Source: Candidatus Freyrarchaeum guaymasense (GTDB taxonomy: Archaea; Asgardarchaeota; Jordarchaeia; Jordarchaeales; Freyrarchaeaceae). Taken from it: a DNA stretch of 45,610 nucleotides. The notes under the pieces were generated by a model. It had not been told where the DNA came from. It saw only the letters and a list, made by a program, of their open reading frames with translations, and ran no database searches. The translations under genes and the position numbers were made by a program. Within the stretch, counting starts at the first letter, position 1, and every line of letters starts with the position of its first letter. The stretch lies in NCBI GenBank assembly GCA_030587405.1, contig JAUQZD010000054.1, forward strand, positions 1 to 45,610, written 5' to 3'. Shown one piece after another: positions 1 through 8,225 of this stretch.

Positions 1-2
1 TT

Positions 3-872
3 AAGCCAGTTGTCCATGATGGTTGGCTATATGGGAGAGGGGCAGCCGACATGAAGGGGGGGTTAGCTGCACTGCTCACAGCCTTCGAGGAGCTCTCAAG
101 GCATGAAGGGTTAGAGGGGAAAGTAGTCCTTATGGCTGTTGGAGACGAGGAAACTGGAGGGCTTAAAGGAACAGCGTACGTGCTATCCAAAGTGAAGAAG
201 CCTGACTACGTTTTGATAGGTGAGTCCACAAACCTCAAGTTAAAGGTTGGGAGGAGGGGGATAATACTTGTCAGACTTAAGGTTTATGGTGATGAAATGC
301 ATTCTTCAAGGGTTTACATGGACTACACGAGTTCCATAGAAATATGCTCGGAGCTCACTCTCCTTTTGAAGCGGCTTGACCCGGGGGATGAAATGGATAT
401 TATGCCCAGAACCACGTTTGCAGTGACGATCTTCGAGGCGGGAGTCAAGGAGAATGTCCTGCCTAGAGTAACCAACATGTGCATAGACGTTAGAAACACG
501 CCTAAAGTTACAAGGGCAAATGTCGAGGAAGTTATTAGGAGGGAGCTTGAAAAGCTCAGGGGAAAATATGGAAGATTTAGATATGAGTTGGATGTGAGGG
601 AGGGAGCCACCCCATACATTGTTAAAGATTCGAGAATAATCCAAGTGGCAGAAAAGGTTTACAAGGAGCTTGGCTTGGTTCCATCCTATGATGCGGGAGG
701 AGGAGCCTCAGACGGGCGATTCTTCTTCCAGAAGGGAATACGAAACCTGGTTGAGATAGGCCCTATCGGGCGAAACATTCACGGAGTAGATGAGGGGGTA
801 CTAGTAGATTCACTATACCAGTCCCATAAGATTTACACGATGATTGGCCGTGAGATCCTAAGTAGCAGGTAA
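3..872 (+). CDS. M20-family metallopeptidase / deacylase (ArgE/DapE type), 5' end outside window
   Basis: The frame is open from base 3, and the residues before the first internal ATG (position 51) belong to the family, reading LYGRGAADMKGG, so the true start lies before the window. M20 enzymes use two zinc ions to cleave N-acyl groups or peptides; relatives include acetylornithine deacetylase, succinyl-diaminopimelate desuccinylase and LysK. Visible motifs are the metal-binding Asp in GRGAADMKGG, the catalytic Glu pair in VGDEETGG, the dimerisation-domain region in the middle, GGGASDGRFF, and the last metal His in GRNIHGVDEG. There is no signal peptide in the visible part, so it is probably cytoplasmic. 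Substrate cannot be assigned: it may serve lysine/arginine synthesis or general peptide breakdown. About 195 bases separate it from the next gene, so it is probably the end of its own transcript. Confidence 0.88.
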   Translation, partial: KPVVHDGWLYGRGAADMKGGLAALLTAFEELSRHEGLEGKVVLMAVGDEETGGLKGTAYVLSKVKKPDYVLIGESTNLKLKVGRRGIILVRLKVYGDEMHSSRVYMDYTSSIEICSELTLLLKRLDPGDEMDIMPRTTFAVTIFEAGVKENVLPRVTNMCIDVRNTPKVTRANVEEVIRRELEKLRGKYGRFRYELDVREGATPYIVKDSRIIQVAEKVYKELGLVPSYDAGGGASDGRFFFQKGIRNLVEIGPIGRNIHGVDEGVLVDSLYQSHKIYTMIGREILSSR

Positions 873-1068
873 GCTTACCTGCAGAAAGGGGAATACTGTT
901 CCTGAAAGATATCTTTCGGTTTTAGCGTGTGTTGAAGTGCTTCCTAGTTACGAGATCGCCGAATGGTATAATGGGACATATCGGACGTTACGAAAAGCAT
1001 ATTTACGAAAAAGACAAAATGTTTTTGGTTCGGACTAGATGGGGGGATGAATTATTCCAGGAGGATAC

Positions 1069-2889
1069 ATGGGGAAATTTCTGGACGTCGACTTGACTAC
1101 AGGTAAAATAGGGGACTACACGTTTAAAGAGAAAGACCTGAAAATGTTCCTAGGAGGGAAAGGCTTAGCTCTTAGAATAATAATGGAGCACGCAAGAGCT
1201 CTTTCGAAGAAGAAGGTTAACCTAGCAGAGTTGGACCCTCTTGGACCAGACAACATACTGGTTTTCGCAACAGGCCCTGCAACGGGGACAGGATTCCCGT
1301 CGAGTGGGAGATACCACGTTATGGCGCTTAAGTCTCCTCTCACCGGGTCGGTGGCGAGCGCCAACTCAGGTGGGGAATGGGGACCACACTTAAAGTTCGC
1401 CGGGTATGATGGTGTAATAATCAGGGGGGCAGCTAAAGAACCAGTCTACCTGACCATAATAGATGGAAAGGCAGAGCTTAGGAGCGCAAGCCACCTCTGG
1501 GGGATGAACACCTTCGACACCTGTAGAACCCTGAAGAGCGAGCTGGGAAAAAATGTTAGTGTGGCTTGTATAGGGCCTGCAGGGGAAAACCAAGTTTTGA
1601 TATCATGCATAATTAATGATGAACACAGGGCAGCTGGAAGGACCGGTGTAGGAGCCGTTATGGGAAGCAAGAAGCTTAAGGCGATCGCCGTGGGCGGAAA
1701 GCAGAAGGTTGAGGTTGCGAAGCCAAGGGAGTTCAAGAAAGCACAGAGGGAGGCCCTGAAGAAGATAAAGGAGAACAGCGTTACAGGTCAAGGATTGCCA
1801 ACATATGGAACAGCCGTGCTTGTCAACATAATAAACGCCCATGGGATGTTCCCAACGAGAAACTTCCAGAGAGGAGTGTTCCCTGAGGCCGAGATGATAA
1901 GTGGTGAAACACTAGCGGAAAAGTACCTAACTAAGAGGAGGGCATGCTGGGGATGCCCGATTGGATGCGGGAGGGTTACGAGGGTTCCTGAGGGGGCATT
2001 CACCGTGGAGTATAGTGAAGGGCCAGAGTATGAGAGCATTTGGGCGTTAGGGGCTGACTGCGGGGTGAAAGAGTTAGATGCGATAGTTAAAGCAAACCAC
2101 TTCTGCGACGAGCTCGGCTTAGACACCATAAGTATGGGTGCAACGATCGCTTGTGCAATGGAGCTCGTGCAAAGGAAGAAGATTAAGCAGGAGCAGCTTC
2201 AAGGGTTAAAGCTGGAGTTCGGCAATGCCGCGGCGATGGTTGAGGCGGTGTGGAGAACCGCTTACAAGGTTGGCATAGGGGCGGACTTAGCGATGGGCTC
2301 CAGGAAGCTTGCCGAGAAGTATGGGATGCCTGACCTTAGCATGAGCGTTAAGGGGCTTGAACTACCCGCCTACGATCCAAGAGGAGCGCAGGGGATCGGG
2401 CTTAACTACGCCACAGCTAACCGTGGCGGCTGCCACGTGACGGGATACACCATCGCCTCAGAGATCCTAGCTCCGGAGCCGGTCGACAGGTTTGCAACAG
2501 AGGGGAAGGCCCAGCTGGTCAAGACATTCCAAGACTTCACGTCTGTGGTTAACTCCGCAACGGTGTGCCTGTTCGTAACCTTCGCCCTTGGACCAGCAGA
2601 CTTCGCCGTCCTTCTGTCAGCCATAACTGGATGGGACATGACGGAAGAGGACATCTTAAAGATCGGAGAGAGGATCTACAACCTCGAAAGACAGGTAATG
2701 AACATGATAGGTGTCAGGGGACAGGATACGCTGCCTAAGAGGCTGCTGAAGGAGAAGATGCCTGATGGGCCGTCCAAGGGCAAGGTTAACAAGCTTAGCG
2801 AGATGCTGCCAGAGTACTACGAGCTGCGCGGATGGACGGAGGAAGGGATCCCAAGGGATGAGAAGCTTAAGGAGCTTGAGCTAGCCTAA
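1069..2889 (+). CDS. aor: Tungsten aldehyde:ferredoxin oxidoreductase
   Basis: This enzyme oxidises aldehydes to acids with ferredoxin as electron acceptor, using a bis-tungstopterin and one 4Fe-4S cluster. At 606 residues it matches the family length (Pyrococcus AOR is about 605). The cluster ligands are visible as C-x2-C-x3-C at residues 293, 296 and 300 (ACWGCPIGCGRV) with the fourth Cys at about 500 (NSATVCLF). Pterin-binding stretches such as DPRGAQGIGLNYAT and PAGENQV are present. The ATG at 1069 is chosen because GGAGG lies five bases before it; the frame upstream is closed by a stop at 1048. It heads a cluster with a MoaD-like protein and a Cmo-like radical SAM enzyme, both expected partners for tungstopterin maturation. 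Aldehydes probably come from amino-acid fermentation through 2-oxoacids, which fits the IOR genes elsewhere in the window. Confidence 0.96.
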   Translation: MGKFLDVDLTTGKIGDYTFKEKDLKMFLGGKGLALRIIMEHARALSKKKVNLAELDPLGPDNILVFATGPATGTGFPSSGRYHVMALKSPLTGSVASANSGGEWGPHLKFAGYDGVIIRGAAKEPVYLTIIDGKAELRSASHLWGMNTFDTCRTLKSELGKNVSVACIGPAGENQVLISCIINDEHRAAGRTGVGAVMGSKKLKAIAVGGKQKVEVAKPREFKKAQREALKKIKENSVTGQGLPTYGTAVLVNIINAHGMFPTRNFQRGVFPEAEMISGETLAEKYLTKRRACWGCPIGCGRVTRVPEGAFTVEYSEGPEYESIWALGADCGVKELDAIVKANHFCDELGLDTISMGATIACAMELVQRKKIKQEQLQGLKLEFGNAAAMVEAVWRTAYKVGIGADLAMGSRKLAEKYGMPDLSMSVKGLELPAYDPRGAQGIGLNYATANRGGCHVTGYTIASEILAPEPVDRFATEGKAQLVKTFQDFTSVVNSATVCLFVTFALGPADFAVLLSAITGWDMTEEDILKIGERIYNLERQVMNMIGVRGQDTLPKRLLKEKMPDGPSKGKVNKLSEMLPEYYELRGWTEEGIPRDEKLKELELA

Positions 2890-2898
2890 AACCAGCAA

Positions 2899-2909
2899 TT
2901 TTTTATACT
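2899..2909 (+). promoter_or_regulatory. TATA-like box upstream of the MoaD-like gene
   Basis: The sequence TTTTTTATACT lies in a T-rich gap after the AOR stop. A start point about 26 bases downstream would fall at about 2931, giving a very short leader before the GTG/TTG start. The same T-run could also end the AOR transcript. Confidence 0.35.
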
Positions 2910-2933
2910 TCCCTTTCTTCCTTTTCTCTCGGG

Positions 2934-3224
2934 GTGCCTTGCTTGGCTAAGGTTAAAGTGAAGTTTTACGCTAATTTCAGGCGTAAATACGGAGTTAAAG
3001 AGGTTGAAGTTGACTGTGATGGAGGCCTTAAAAGCCTCGTGGAGGCCTTAAACGAGAAGGTTAAGGGCGTTAAAGAGGATATTTTTGACGAGAAAGAGGG
3101 TGATGTTAAGGGTGATGTGTTGTTCCTCATAAATGGTGTTAACGTGAAGACGATGGATAAGGCGAAGATTAGCTTTAGTGACGGAGACCAGGTGGCGATC
3201 TTTCCGCCGATAGCCGGCGGCTAG
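2934..3224 (+). CDS. MoaD/ThiS-like ubiquitin-fold sulfur carrier
   Basis: A 96-residue beta-grasp protein ending in the typical diglycine (PPIAGG), where a thiocarboxylate would form. In MoaD this sulfur is passed to the pterin to make the dithiolene of molybdopterin or tungstopterin. VAIFPPIAGG at the C-terminus and the hydrophobic pattern of the N-terminal strands support the family. The start is uncertain: GTG at 2934 gives the length here, but GGGGTG at 2931-2936 is well placed as a ribosome site for TTG at 2943, giving MAKVKVKFYA. Position between AOR and the Cmo-like enzyme suggests a dedicated role in tungstopterin supply. A SAMP-type protein modifier cannot be excluded, since archaea use the same fold for protein tagging. 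Confidence 0.85.
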   Translation: MPCLAKVKVKFYANFRRKYGVKEVEVDCDGGLKSLVEALNEKVKGVKEDIFDEKEGDVKGDVLFLINGVNVKTMDKAKISFSDGDQVAIFPPIAGG

Positions 3225-3356
3225 AAGGTTTGAATTGGGCTGCTGCAAACATCGCTTTAGGCCCTGACCGGCTTTTCCCGTCTTGCTTGCTGTGAAGGTA
3301 AACCTTTTAACGTGTTCAGTGGTCGTTACCACAGGCGGTAATGGTGGTTTCTTATT

Positions 3357-4634
3357 ATGATGGATGGTTCGCCCTCTGTTATTCAGGTTGAGGTTTCGTC
3401 CCTGTGCAACTTGAACTGTTTCATGTGCCAAAGACGAACCTGGAACCCATCAGAGGAGGGTGTGATGGGTTTTTCCCTTTTTAAAAGGCTTAGGGATGCT
3501 GTGAGGGAGGCTGACAAGGTCGTCCTCTACGGTTTGGGAGAGCCTCTAATGAACCCTGACATTGTGAAGATGGCTGAGTTCGTTAAGAGGGAGAGTGAGG
3601 CAGACTTAACCCTGACGACTAACGGGACGCTTCTCACCCGGGGTCTTGCAGGTAAACTGGTTAGCGCTGGTGTAACGTCGATCTACGTGTCACTTGACAG
3701 TTTGAACGAGGAGAGGTTGAGGAAGATACGCTACGGGATAGACAGCAGGGCAGTTTTGGAAAACCTACGCTACCTAGCTGGAAAGTTCAGCTCCGACGTG
3801 GAGGTTGGGGTGGAATATGTCGTGATGAGAGGAAACCTAGACGAGCTACCCAGCTTCGTAGCAGACGTTGCGGAGATGGGTGTAGAGCACGTTCTAGTGT
3901 CCCATGTGGTTCCCTACTCTGAGGAGGCGGCGAGGCAGGCTGCTTATACGACCATCAGCGAGGAGGGGATCAACGCTGGGAGAAACCTTTTCGGGAAAGG
4001 ATGGGAAGTCATATTGGAGGCAGCGCAGAGCCTCCTCTCGATGGTTTACGCGGGGGTGCCTATCAAGTCTGATAAAGCAGAACTTTTAATGGATGCCTGG
4101 CGTAAGGCTAGGGAAATGAACGCTGAAATCAACGCTCCGTTAATTCTCAGCGGAGAGGTAGACGTTAACATTCTAGAAAAGGTTAAGAGGGTTTTCGGAG
4201 AGGCTAGTAAGGTGGCTTCACAGTACGGTTTAAAGCTTACGCTGCCGCCAGCCGTCTTCAGCGTGAACGCGAGGAAGTGTCCCTACGTGGAGAAGAACGC
4301 CACGACGATCAGGTGGGATGGGGGAGTGGCCCCATGCCAGGAATACCTCCACGAACACCGATGCTACGTAAACAAACACTACAAGAAAGTTATAAGATGC
4401 TCTTTCGGAAACATCAAGGAGAGGAGCTTGGAAGAGATCTGGAATGAAGAGGAATATGTGGAGTTTAGGGAGAGGACGAAGAACATAGTAGAGTCGACTC
4501 CTTGGTGTGGTGACTGCCCATACTCAACAATGGACTGCTGGTTCACGAGGTCGAACGAGCTCGACTGCTATGGGAACACGCCTAGCTGCAGCGAATGCAT
4601 ATACAGCACAGGGCTAGCCAAATGCAACATTTAA
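3357..4634 (+). CDS. cmo: Radical SAM protein, tungsten-oxidoreductase cofactor-modifying type (Cmo-like)
   Basis: The radical SAM 4Fe-4S motif C-x3-C-x2-C is at residues 17, 21 and 24 (SLCNLNCFMCQ). Further SAM-barrel motifs are GLGEPLMNPDIV and TTNGTLL. The C-terminal part is Cys-rich with a SPASM-like pattern: RKCPYVEK, WCGDCPYSTMDCW, LDCYGNTPSCSECI. This matches my memory of the Pyrococcus tungsten oxidoreductase cofactor-modifying protein, which likewise ends with a DCWGNMPSC-type segment and is encoded close to aor. The exact chemistry of this family is not established; association with AOR maturation is inferred from synteny. The protein is 425 residues, somewhat longer than the Pyrococcus version, with the extra length in the middle (about residues 190-290). 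GGTGG at 3343-3347 precedes the ATG at 3357; ATG 3360 is an equally possible start. Confidence 0.88.
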   Translation: MMDGSPSVIQVEVSSLCNLNCFMCQRRTWNPSEEGVMGFSLFKRLRDAVREADKVVLYGLGEPLMNPDIVKMAEFVKRESEADLTLTTNGTLLTRGLAGKLVSAGVTSIYVSLDSLNEERLRKIRYGIDSRAVLENLRYLAGKFSSDVEVGVEYVVMRGNLDELPSFVADVAEMGVEHVLVSHVVPYSEEAARQAAYTTISEEGINAGRNLFGKGWEVILEAAQSLLSMVYAGVPIKSDKAELLMDAWRKAREMNAEINAPLILSGEVDVNILEKVKRVFGEASKVASQYGLKLTLPPAVFSVNARKCPYVEKNATTIRWDGGVAPCQEYLHEHRCYVNKHYKKVIRCSFGNIKERSLEEIWNEEEYVEFRERTKNIVESTPWCGDCPYSTMDCWFTRSNELDCYGNTPSCSECIYSTGLAKCNI

Positions 4635-4702
4635 ACGAAATAATGTTAAACAAGGATCACGGCCGCCGACAGGGCATTTCCCTTTAACTTTGGTGTTTCA
4701 AT

Positions 4703-5170
4703 GTGAAGGCGCTGGAGAGGGCGGCGGGTGACTGCGAGGTGGCTGGGATGGAGGAAGGAGAGGTTGAGGAAATGCTGAAGCTTGCCGTCCGCCTCCACGG
4801 GCATCTAGGCCCATTCCTTGTTTTGGGTTTAAGGGCGGGGTTAACGGCGAGAAAGCTGTTAGGAGGCGTGTCGAGAGTTGAAGCAGCCGTTTTCCTAGAG
4901 CCTCCTACGAGCTGCATTTTAGATGGACTTCAGGTTTCGTCCGGCTGCACCGTTGGAAATGGAAGGCTGACCGTGACGGCGACGAAGAGGAGGGAGGAGG
5001 CGAAGGCTACGTTCCACTCGGACAAGGATGTGTTAACGATAGTTTTTTCAGAGGACTTCATTAAGCAACTTCTTACATCCCTCCCAAAAGACAAGGAGGA
5101 ACTAGGTGAGGTTGCAAGAGAGGTTTTAAGGGAAAGTGAGGGGAAGCTTTTCCAGATGCGGCACCGTTAA
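4703..5170 (+). CDS. FmdE-family protein
   Basis: The N-terminal half carries the FmdE signature HGHLGPFLVLGLRAG followed by CILDGLQVSSGCTVGNG. FmdE was named from the formylmethanofuran dehydrogenase operon of methanogens, but the family is common in organisms without methanogenesis and its biochemical role is unsettled; it often sits beside molybdenum or tungsten enzymes. Here it follows the aor-moaD-cmo cluster, so a link to tungsten handling is plausible. It is 155 residues and lacks the C-terminal zinc-ribbon tail seen in some members. Start choice is open: GTG at 4703 follows GGTG at 4692-4695, while ATG at 4748 follows GAGGTGG at 4736-4742 and would remove the first 15 residues, which lie outside the conserved domain. 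The next gene begins 20 bases after its stop, suggesting cotranscription. Confidence 0.82.
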   Translation: MKALERAAGDCEVAGMEEGEVEEMLKLAVRLHGHLGPFLVLGLRAGLTARKLLGGVSRVEAAVFLEPPTSCILDGLQVSSGCTVGNGRLTVTATKRREEAKATFHSDKDVLTIVFSEDFIKQLLTSLPKDKEELGEVAREVLRESEGKLFQMRHR

Positions 5171-5190
5171 CCCCCGGTACTGCATAAGCG

Positions 5191-6801
5191 ATGCTTAAAA
5201 TGGAACACGGAGGAATATGGGAAGCTATGGGTGGAAGCTGCGCCGTAATAGTTGTTTTGGATGGATGCAACGTTAAAGCGTTTAAAAAGGCTGACACGCC
5301 GGTGCTGGATGAAGTCATGACCGAGGGAGCCTGGACCTTTAAATGTAAGTCCGTTGTTCCCACGGCGACTTATACAGCCCACTGCTCCATAGTTACCGGG
5401 CGCACTCCGGGAGAGCATGGCGTCGTCGGAAACTTTTACTATGACGCAGAGGAGGGGAGAGTGATCGATTTTGACGTTGACGACGTTAACCTCTACGTCG
5501 AAACGTCAACGATTTTCGAGGAGGTGGCTTGTGGGGGATGTGTGGGTGAGCCAATCACGAAAGGGGCTAAGCTCGTCGTCTCTAAAGGGGAAGTTCAGGC
5601 TAGGGATGTTTGGCGTCAGGACGAGTATGCTACGGCAAAGGTTTTAGAGATGATCGAAGCCCACCAGCCTGAGGTTATCGCCGTAAACTTCCCTGGAGTC
5701 GACGTAGTCGGGGAGAAGTTTGGACCCCTGAGCAGCGAGGAAATCAGGCTCTTAGAAAAAGACGACAGGCTGATAGGGAGGATCAGGGAGGTGCTGGAGG
5801 AGTCGTACGAGGATTACCTTATAGTGGTGACCGCTGACCACGGGATGACCGAGGTTAGAGAGAACATTAGGGTTTACGAGGTTTTAGCTGACTTTAACCC
5901 CGTGGTTTGCGCTTCCCACAGGTTCGCCCACATATACTTGGATGGAGGAGTGGAGGAAGCTAGGAAGGCACTCAGAGAGGATGGAAGGTTTAACCTGATC
6001 GTTTCACGGGAGGAGGCAGACAAAATTTCTCTTTTAAATAAGAGAAGCGGAGACTTGATGGTGGCAGCCCAGCCCGGCTACGAGCTGAGCGAGCAAAGGC
6101 TCAGAGGCAGTCACGGCGGCGTCTCACGAGAAGAAATGTATGTCCCCCTTATAATCAGCAAGCCTGAATATGGGGACGTCGTTAAAGGTGAAACGTCAAT
6201 AATGGACGTTTCAAGGATCGTTAGGAGATATTTGCTTGAGAGGAAGTGCTTAATGGTGGCCAGAGACCTTCTAGGGAGAACAGACCCAGCCCACGGGTGG
6301 GATCATATGAAAAGAGTTTTAACGTGTTCAACTCGCCTAGCTTTGAAGTATGATGCAGACGTTGAGGCGGTCAGGCTTGCAAGCATACTCCACGACGCGG
6401 GTAGGGGGAAAGACGAGGCGAGACACGCCGAGATTGGGGTGAGTGTTGCTAGATCCTTGCTGGAAGGGAGGATTCCAGAAGAGAGGCTTGAAAAGGTCAT
6501 TAAGGCGATTTTAAGCCATCACACCGACCATCCCGAAAAATTAACAAGCCTGGAAGAAAAGATACTTTGGGATGCCGACAAGGTGGACGCCTTAGGGCTC
6601 CTAGGACTCGCCAGGTGTCTAAAGGAGGCAGGATGGAAGGGGGAGACCATACAGGATGCTATAGGACACTTGGAAAAGGACACTGAAAATTTTGCTCGTA
6701 CCATGCACTTTAAGGAGACGAAGAAGCTTGCCAAGGTGAAGGTTAAATGGAGCATACGATTTATTAAGAGGCTTAGAAGGGAGCTGGAATTTAAAGGGTA
6801 G
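5191..6801 (+). CDS. Alkaline-phosphatase-superfamily phosphodiesterase fused to an HD-domain hydrolase
   Basis: Residues 1 to about 355 resemble type I phosphodiesterase/nucleotide pyrophosphatases: a metal Asp in VVLDGCN (D24), the probable nucleophile Thr in PTATYTAHCSIVTG (about T60), TADHGMTE (D216, H217) and RGSHGGVS (H308). The usual second site D-x2-G-H is here GVDVVGEKFGP, with Glu (E175) in place of His. Residues about 365 to 536 form a complete HD domain: GWDHMKRV (H372), SILHDAGRG (H401, D402), SHHTDHPEK and LWDADKVDALG. There is no signal peptide or membrane segment, so it is probably cytoplasmic. The two domains suggest sequential hydrolysis of a nucleotide-type phosphodiester or related compound, but the substrate is unknown. 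It lies 20 bases after the FmdE gene. ATG 5191 has no clear ribosome site; ATG 5227 is an alternative. Confidence 0.85.
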   Translation: MLKMEHGGIWEAMGGSCAVIVVLDGCNVKAFKKADTPVLDEVMTEGAWTFKCKSVVPTATYTAHCSIVTGRTPGEHGVVGNFYYDAEEGRVIDFDVDDVNLYVETSTIFEEVACGGCVGEPITKGAKLVVSKGEVQARDVWRQDEYATAKVLEMIEAHQPEVIAVNFPGVDVVGEKFGPLSSEEIRLLEKDDRLIGRIREVLEESYEDYLIVVTADHGMTEVRENIRVYEVLADFNPVVCASHRFAHIYLDGGVEEARKALREDGRFNLIVSREEADKISLLNKRSGDLMVAAQPGYELSEQRLRGSHGGVSREEMYVPLIISKPEYGDVVKGETSIMDVSRIVRRYLLERKCLMVARDLLGRTDPAHGWDHMKRVLTCSTRLALKYDADVEAVRLASILHDAGRGKDEARHAEIGVSVARSLLEGRIPEERLEKVIKAILSHHTDHPEKLTSLEEKILWDADKVDALGLLGLARCLKEAGWKGETIQDAIGHLEKDTENFARTMHFKETKKLAKVKVKWSIRFIKRLRRELEFKG

Positions 6802-7050
6802 CGTTTTCACTGCGAATTTCACAATAGAACTCCTGCTTCCATGGTAACTTTAAGTCGATTCAAATTTTTAGGGAGTTAAAGAATCCCAGATAAAAGCTTA
6901 TATTTGAAAAGAACACAACTTTATCATGCAAATTTTGGAAGATAAATGGTTGAAACGACATAGACCTGATAAGGTTAACCCCCTAAGGGACGGAACATTA
7001 AGGTGGTGTTGCTAGTAACATTAATAGTTTTGATTTAGGAGGAGCACAAT

Positions 7051-7869
7051 GTGAGGGTTGCTGTGAAAGGTGGCGGAACAGAGCTGAGCAGCGCGCTTCG
7101 CAGAGCGTCACCCGGAGACGAAATAATCCTAGATAAGGGAGAGTATAGGGTTGACGGGTTAGAGGTTGAGGTGGATGTAACCCTTAAGGGGGGAGGAGTA
7201 GGAGCTACGAAGCTGGTATTTGACGGGTACGGCTTCATCTGCGAGGGAGTTAGAAGGTTTAGGGTTGAAGGCGTTTCAATGGTTAGCCTAGGAGAGGCGG
7301 AGGTCCTCAACGTTAAGTATGGCAGGGTGGAGGCAACCAACTGTGAGTTTACAGGATGCTTGCAGGCATCGCTCCGCGTGGAGATGGGGTTGGCAAGGAT
7401 TGTTGGCTGCCGCTTCCACGGTAATGGTTACGGAGCGCTGCTTTGTGAGGGAAGCGTGATTTCAGTTGAGAGGTGTGAATTCTCAAGGAATGAAGTTGCA
7501 GCACTGTGGGTTAAGGGAGGAGACTTAAAGGTTGAAAGGTGCGTCTTCCAAGCGAATATGCTTGGGATAGGTGCAGCGTGGGGTTCTAGGATTAAAGTTG
7601 TTGACAACGAGTTTGTAAGCCACGTAGTGGATCCAGCTGTGGTTGTGATGGAGAAGTCTGATGCGGAGTTGAGGGGGAACATGTTCTACGATTGCCGCTG
7701 CGGAATCCTCCTAACACGTTACTCGACCGCTACGATAGAGGGAAACGTGTTCATCATGTGCGGTGATGGGGGTAACCCTGTAGTATCGGTAGGTGGAGAT
7801 TGCAGCGTTAGAGGGAGGGTCGCAGACTCTAACAAGTTTGTGGATCCACGTGGAGACATCACAAACTGA
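7051..7869 (+). CDS. Right-handed parallel beta-helix repeat protein, cytoplasmic
   Basis: From about residue 40 to 260 the protein consists of short repeats of the pattern V-x-x-C-x-F-x-x-N/G, for example VERCEFSRNEVAALWV, VERCVFQANMLGIGA, LRGNMFYDCRCGILL and IEGNVFIMCGDGG, the hallmark of pectate-lyase-like beta-helices. There is no signal peptide or anchor, unlike secreted carbohydrate-active members, and about a dozen Cys residues line up at the turns. The N-terminus (SSALRRASPGDEIILDKGEY) is the usual capping strand of such proteins. GTG at 7051 is supported by AGGAGGA at 7037-7043; the overlapping ATG at 7049 is followed at once by a stop. No catalytic residues can be identified. Function unknown; a polysaccharide-binding, scaffold or NosD/CASH-type role are all possible. 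Confidence 0.78.
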   Translation: MRVAVKGGGTELSSALRRASPGDEIILDKGEYRVDGLEVEVDVTLKGGGVGATKLVFDGYGFICEGVRRFRVEGVSMVSLGEAEVLNVKYGRVEATNCEFTGCLQASLRVEMGLARIVGCRFHGNGYGALLCEGSVISVERCEFSRNEVAALWVKGGDLKVERCVFQANMLGIGAAWGSRIKVVDNEFVSHVVDPAVVVMEKSDAELRGNMFYDCRCGILLTRYSTATIEGNVFIMCGDGGNPVVSVGGDCSVRGRVADSNKFVDPRGDITN

Positions 7870-7872
7870 GGA

Positions 7873-8175
7873 TTAGCGGGGAACCACCTTGAAAAGAGGC
7901 TTCGCAATCCATTCGCTTTTACATTTCGGGCATTTTGATGGAGACTTCGGCTTGTCAAGGTTGAAGACGTAGCCGCATTTTAGGCATTTGGGAGGGAGGG
8001 CGACGAGCTGCTCCCTCGACCTTTGCAGTGACCGTGCAATGTGGCGCAGGTCTTCTAGAACGTCCTTGGGGTCCAATTCTAAGATCTGGGATATCTGGTC
8101 TACGCTGAGAGGCCCTTCACTCTCCCGTAGGAGACTTACAATTCTCTCACGCCGGGTGTCCCATTCACCGCTCAA
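7873..8175 (-). CDS. Small regulator: winged-helix HTH fused to zinc ribbon (COG3357 type)
   Basis: The first 60 residues form a winged helix (RRERIVSLLRESEGPLSVDQ, then ILELDPKDVLEDLRHIARS), followed by a four-Cys zinc ribbon at about residues 63-88 (CLKCGYVF and CPKCKSEW). This two-part layout is typical of a small archaeal family of predicted transcriptional regulators (COG3357). It is 100 residues, the usual family length. It ends four bases from the end of the convergent beta-helix gene and follows the metallophosphoesterase gene by about 50 bases on the same strand, so the two may be cotranscribed. DNA target unknown. Confidence 0.85.
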   Translation of the reverse strand: MSGEWDTRRERIVSLLRESEGPLSVDQISQILELDPKDVLEDLRHIARSLQRSREQLVALPPKCLKCGYVFNLDKPKSPSKCPKCKSEWIAKPLFKVVPR

Positions 8176-8225
8176 GAAGAAGCCTCCAAGGAACCTGTTA
8201 AAGCCTCGCTTTTACCCGCCCCCTT

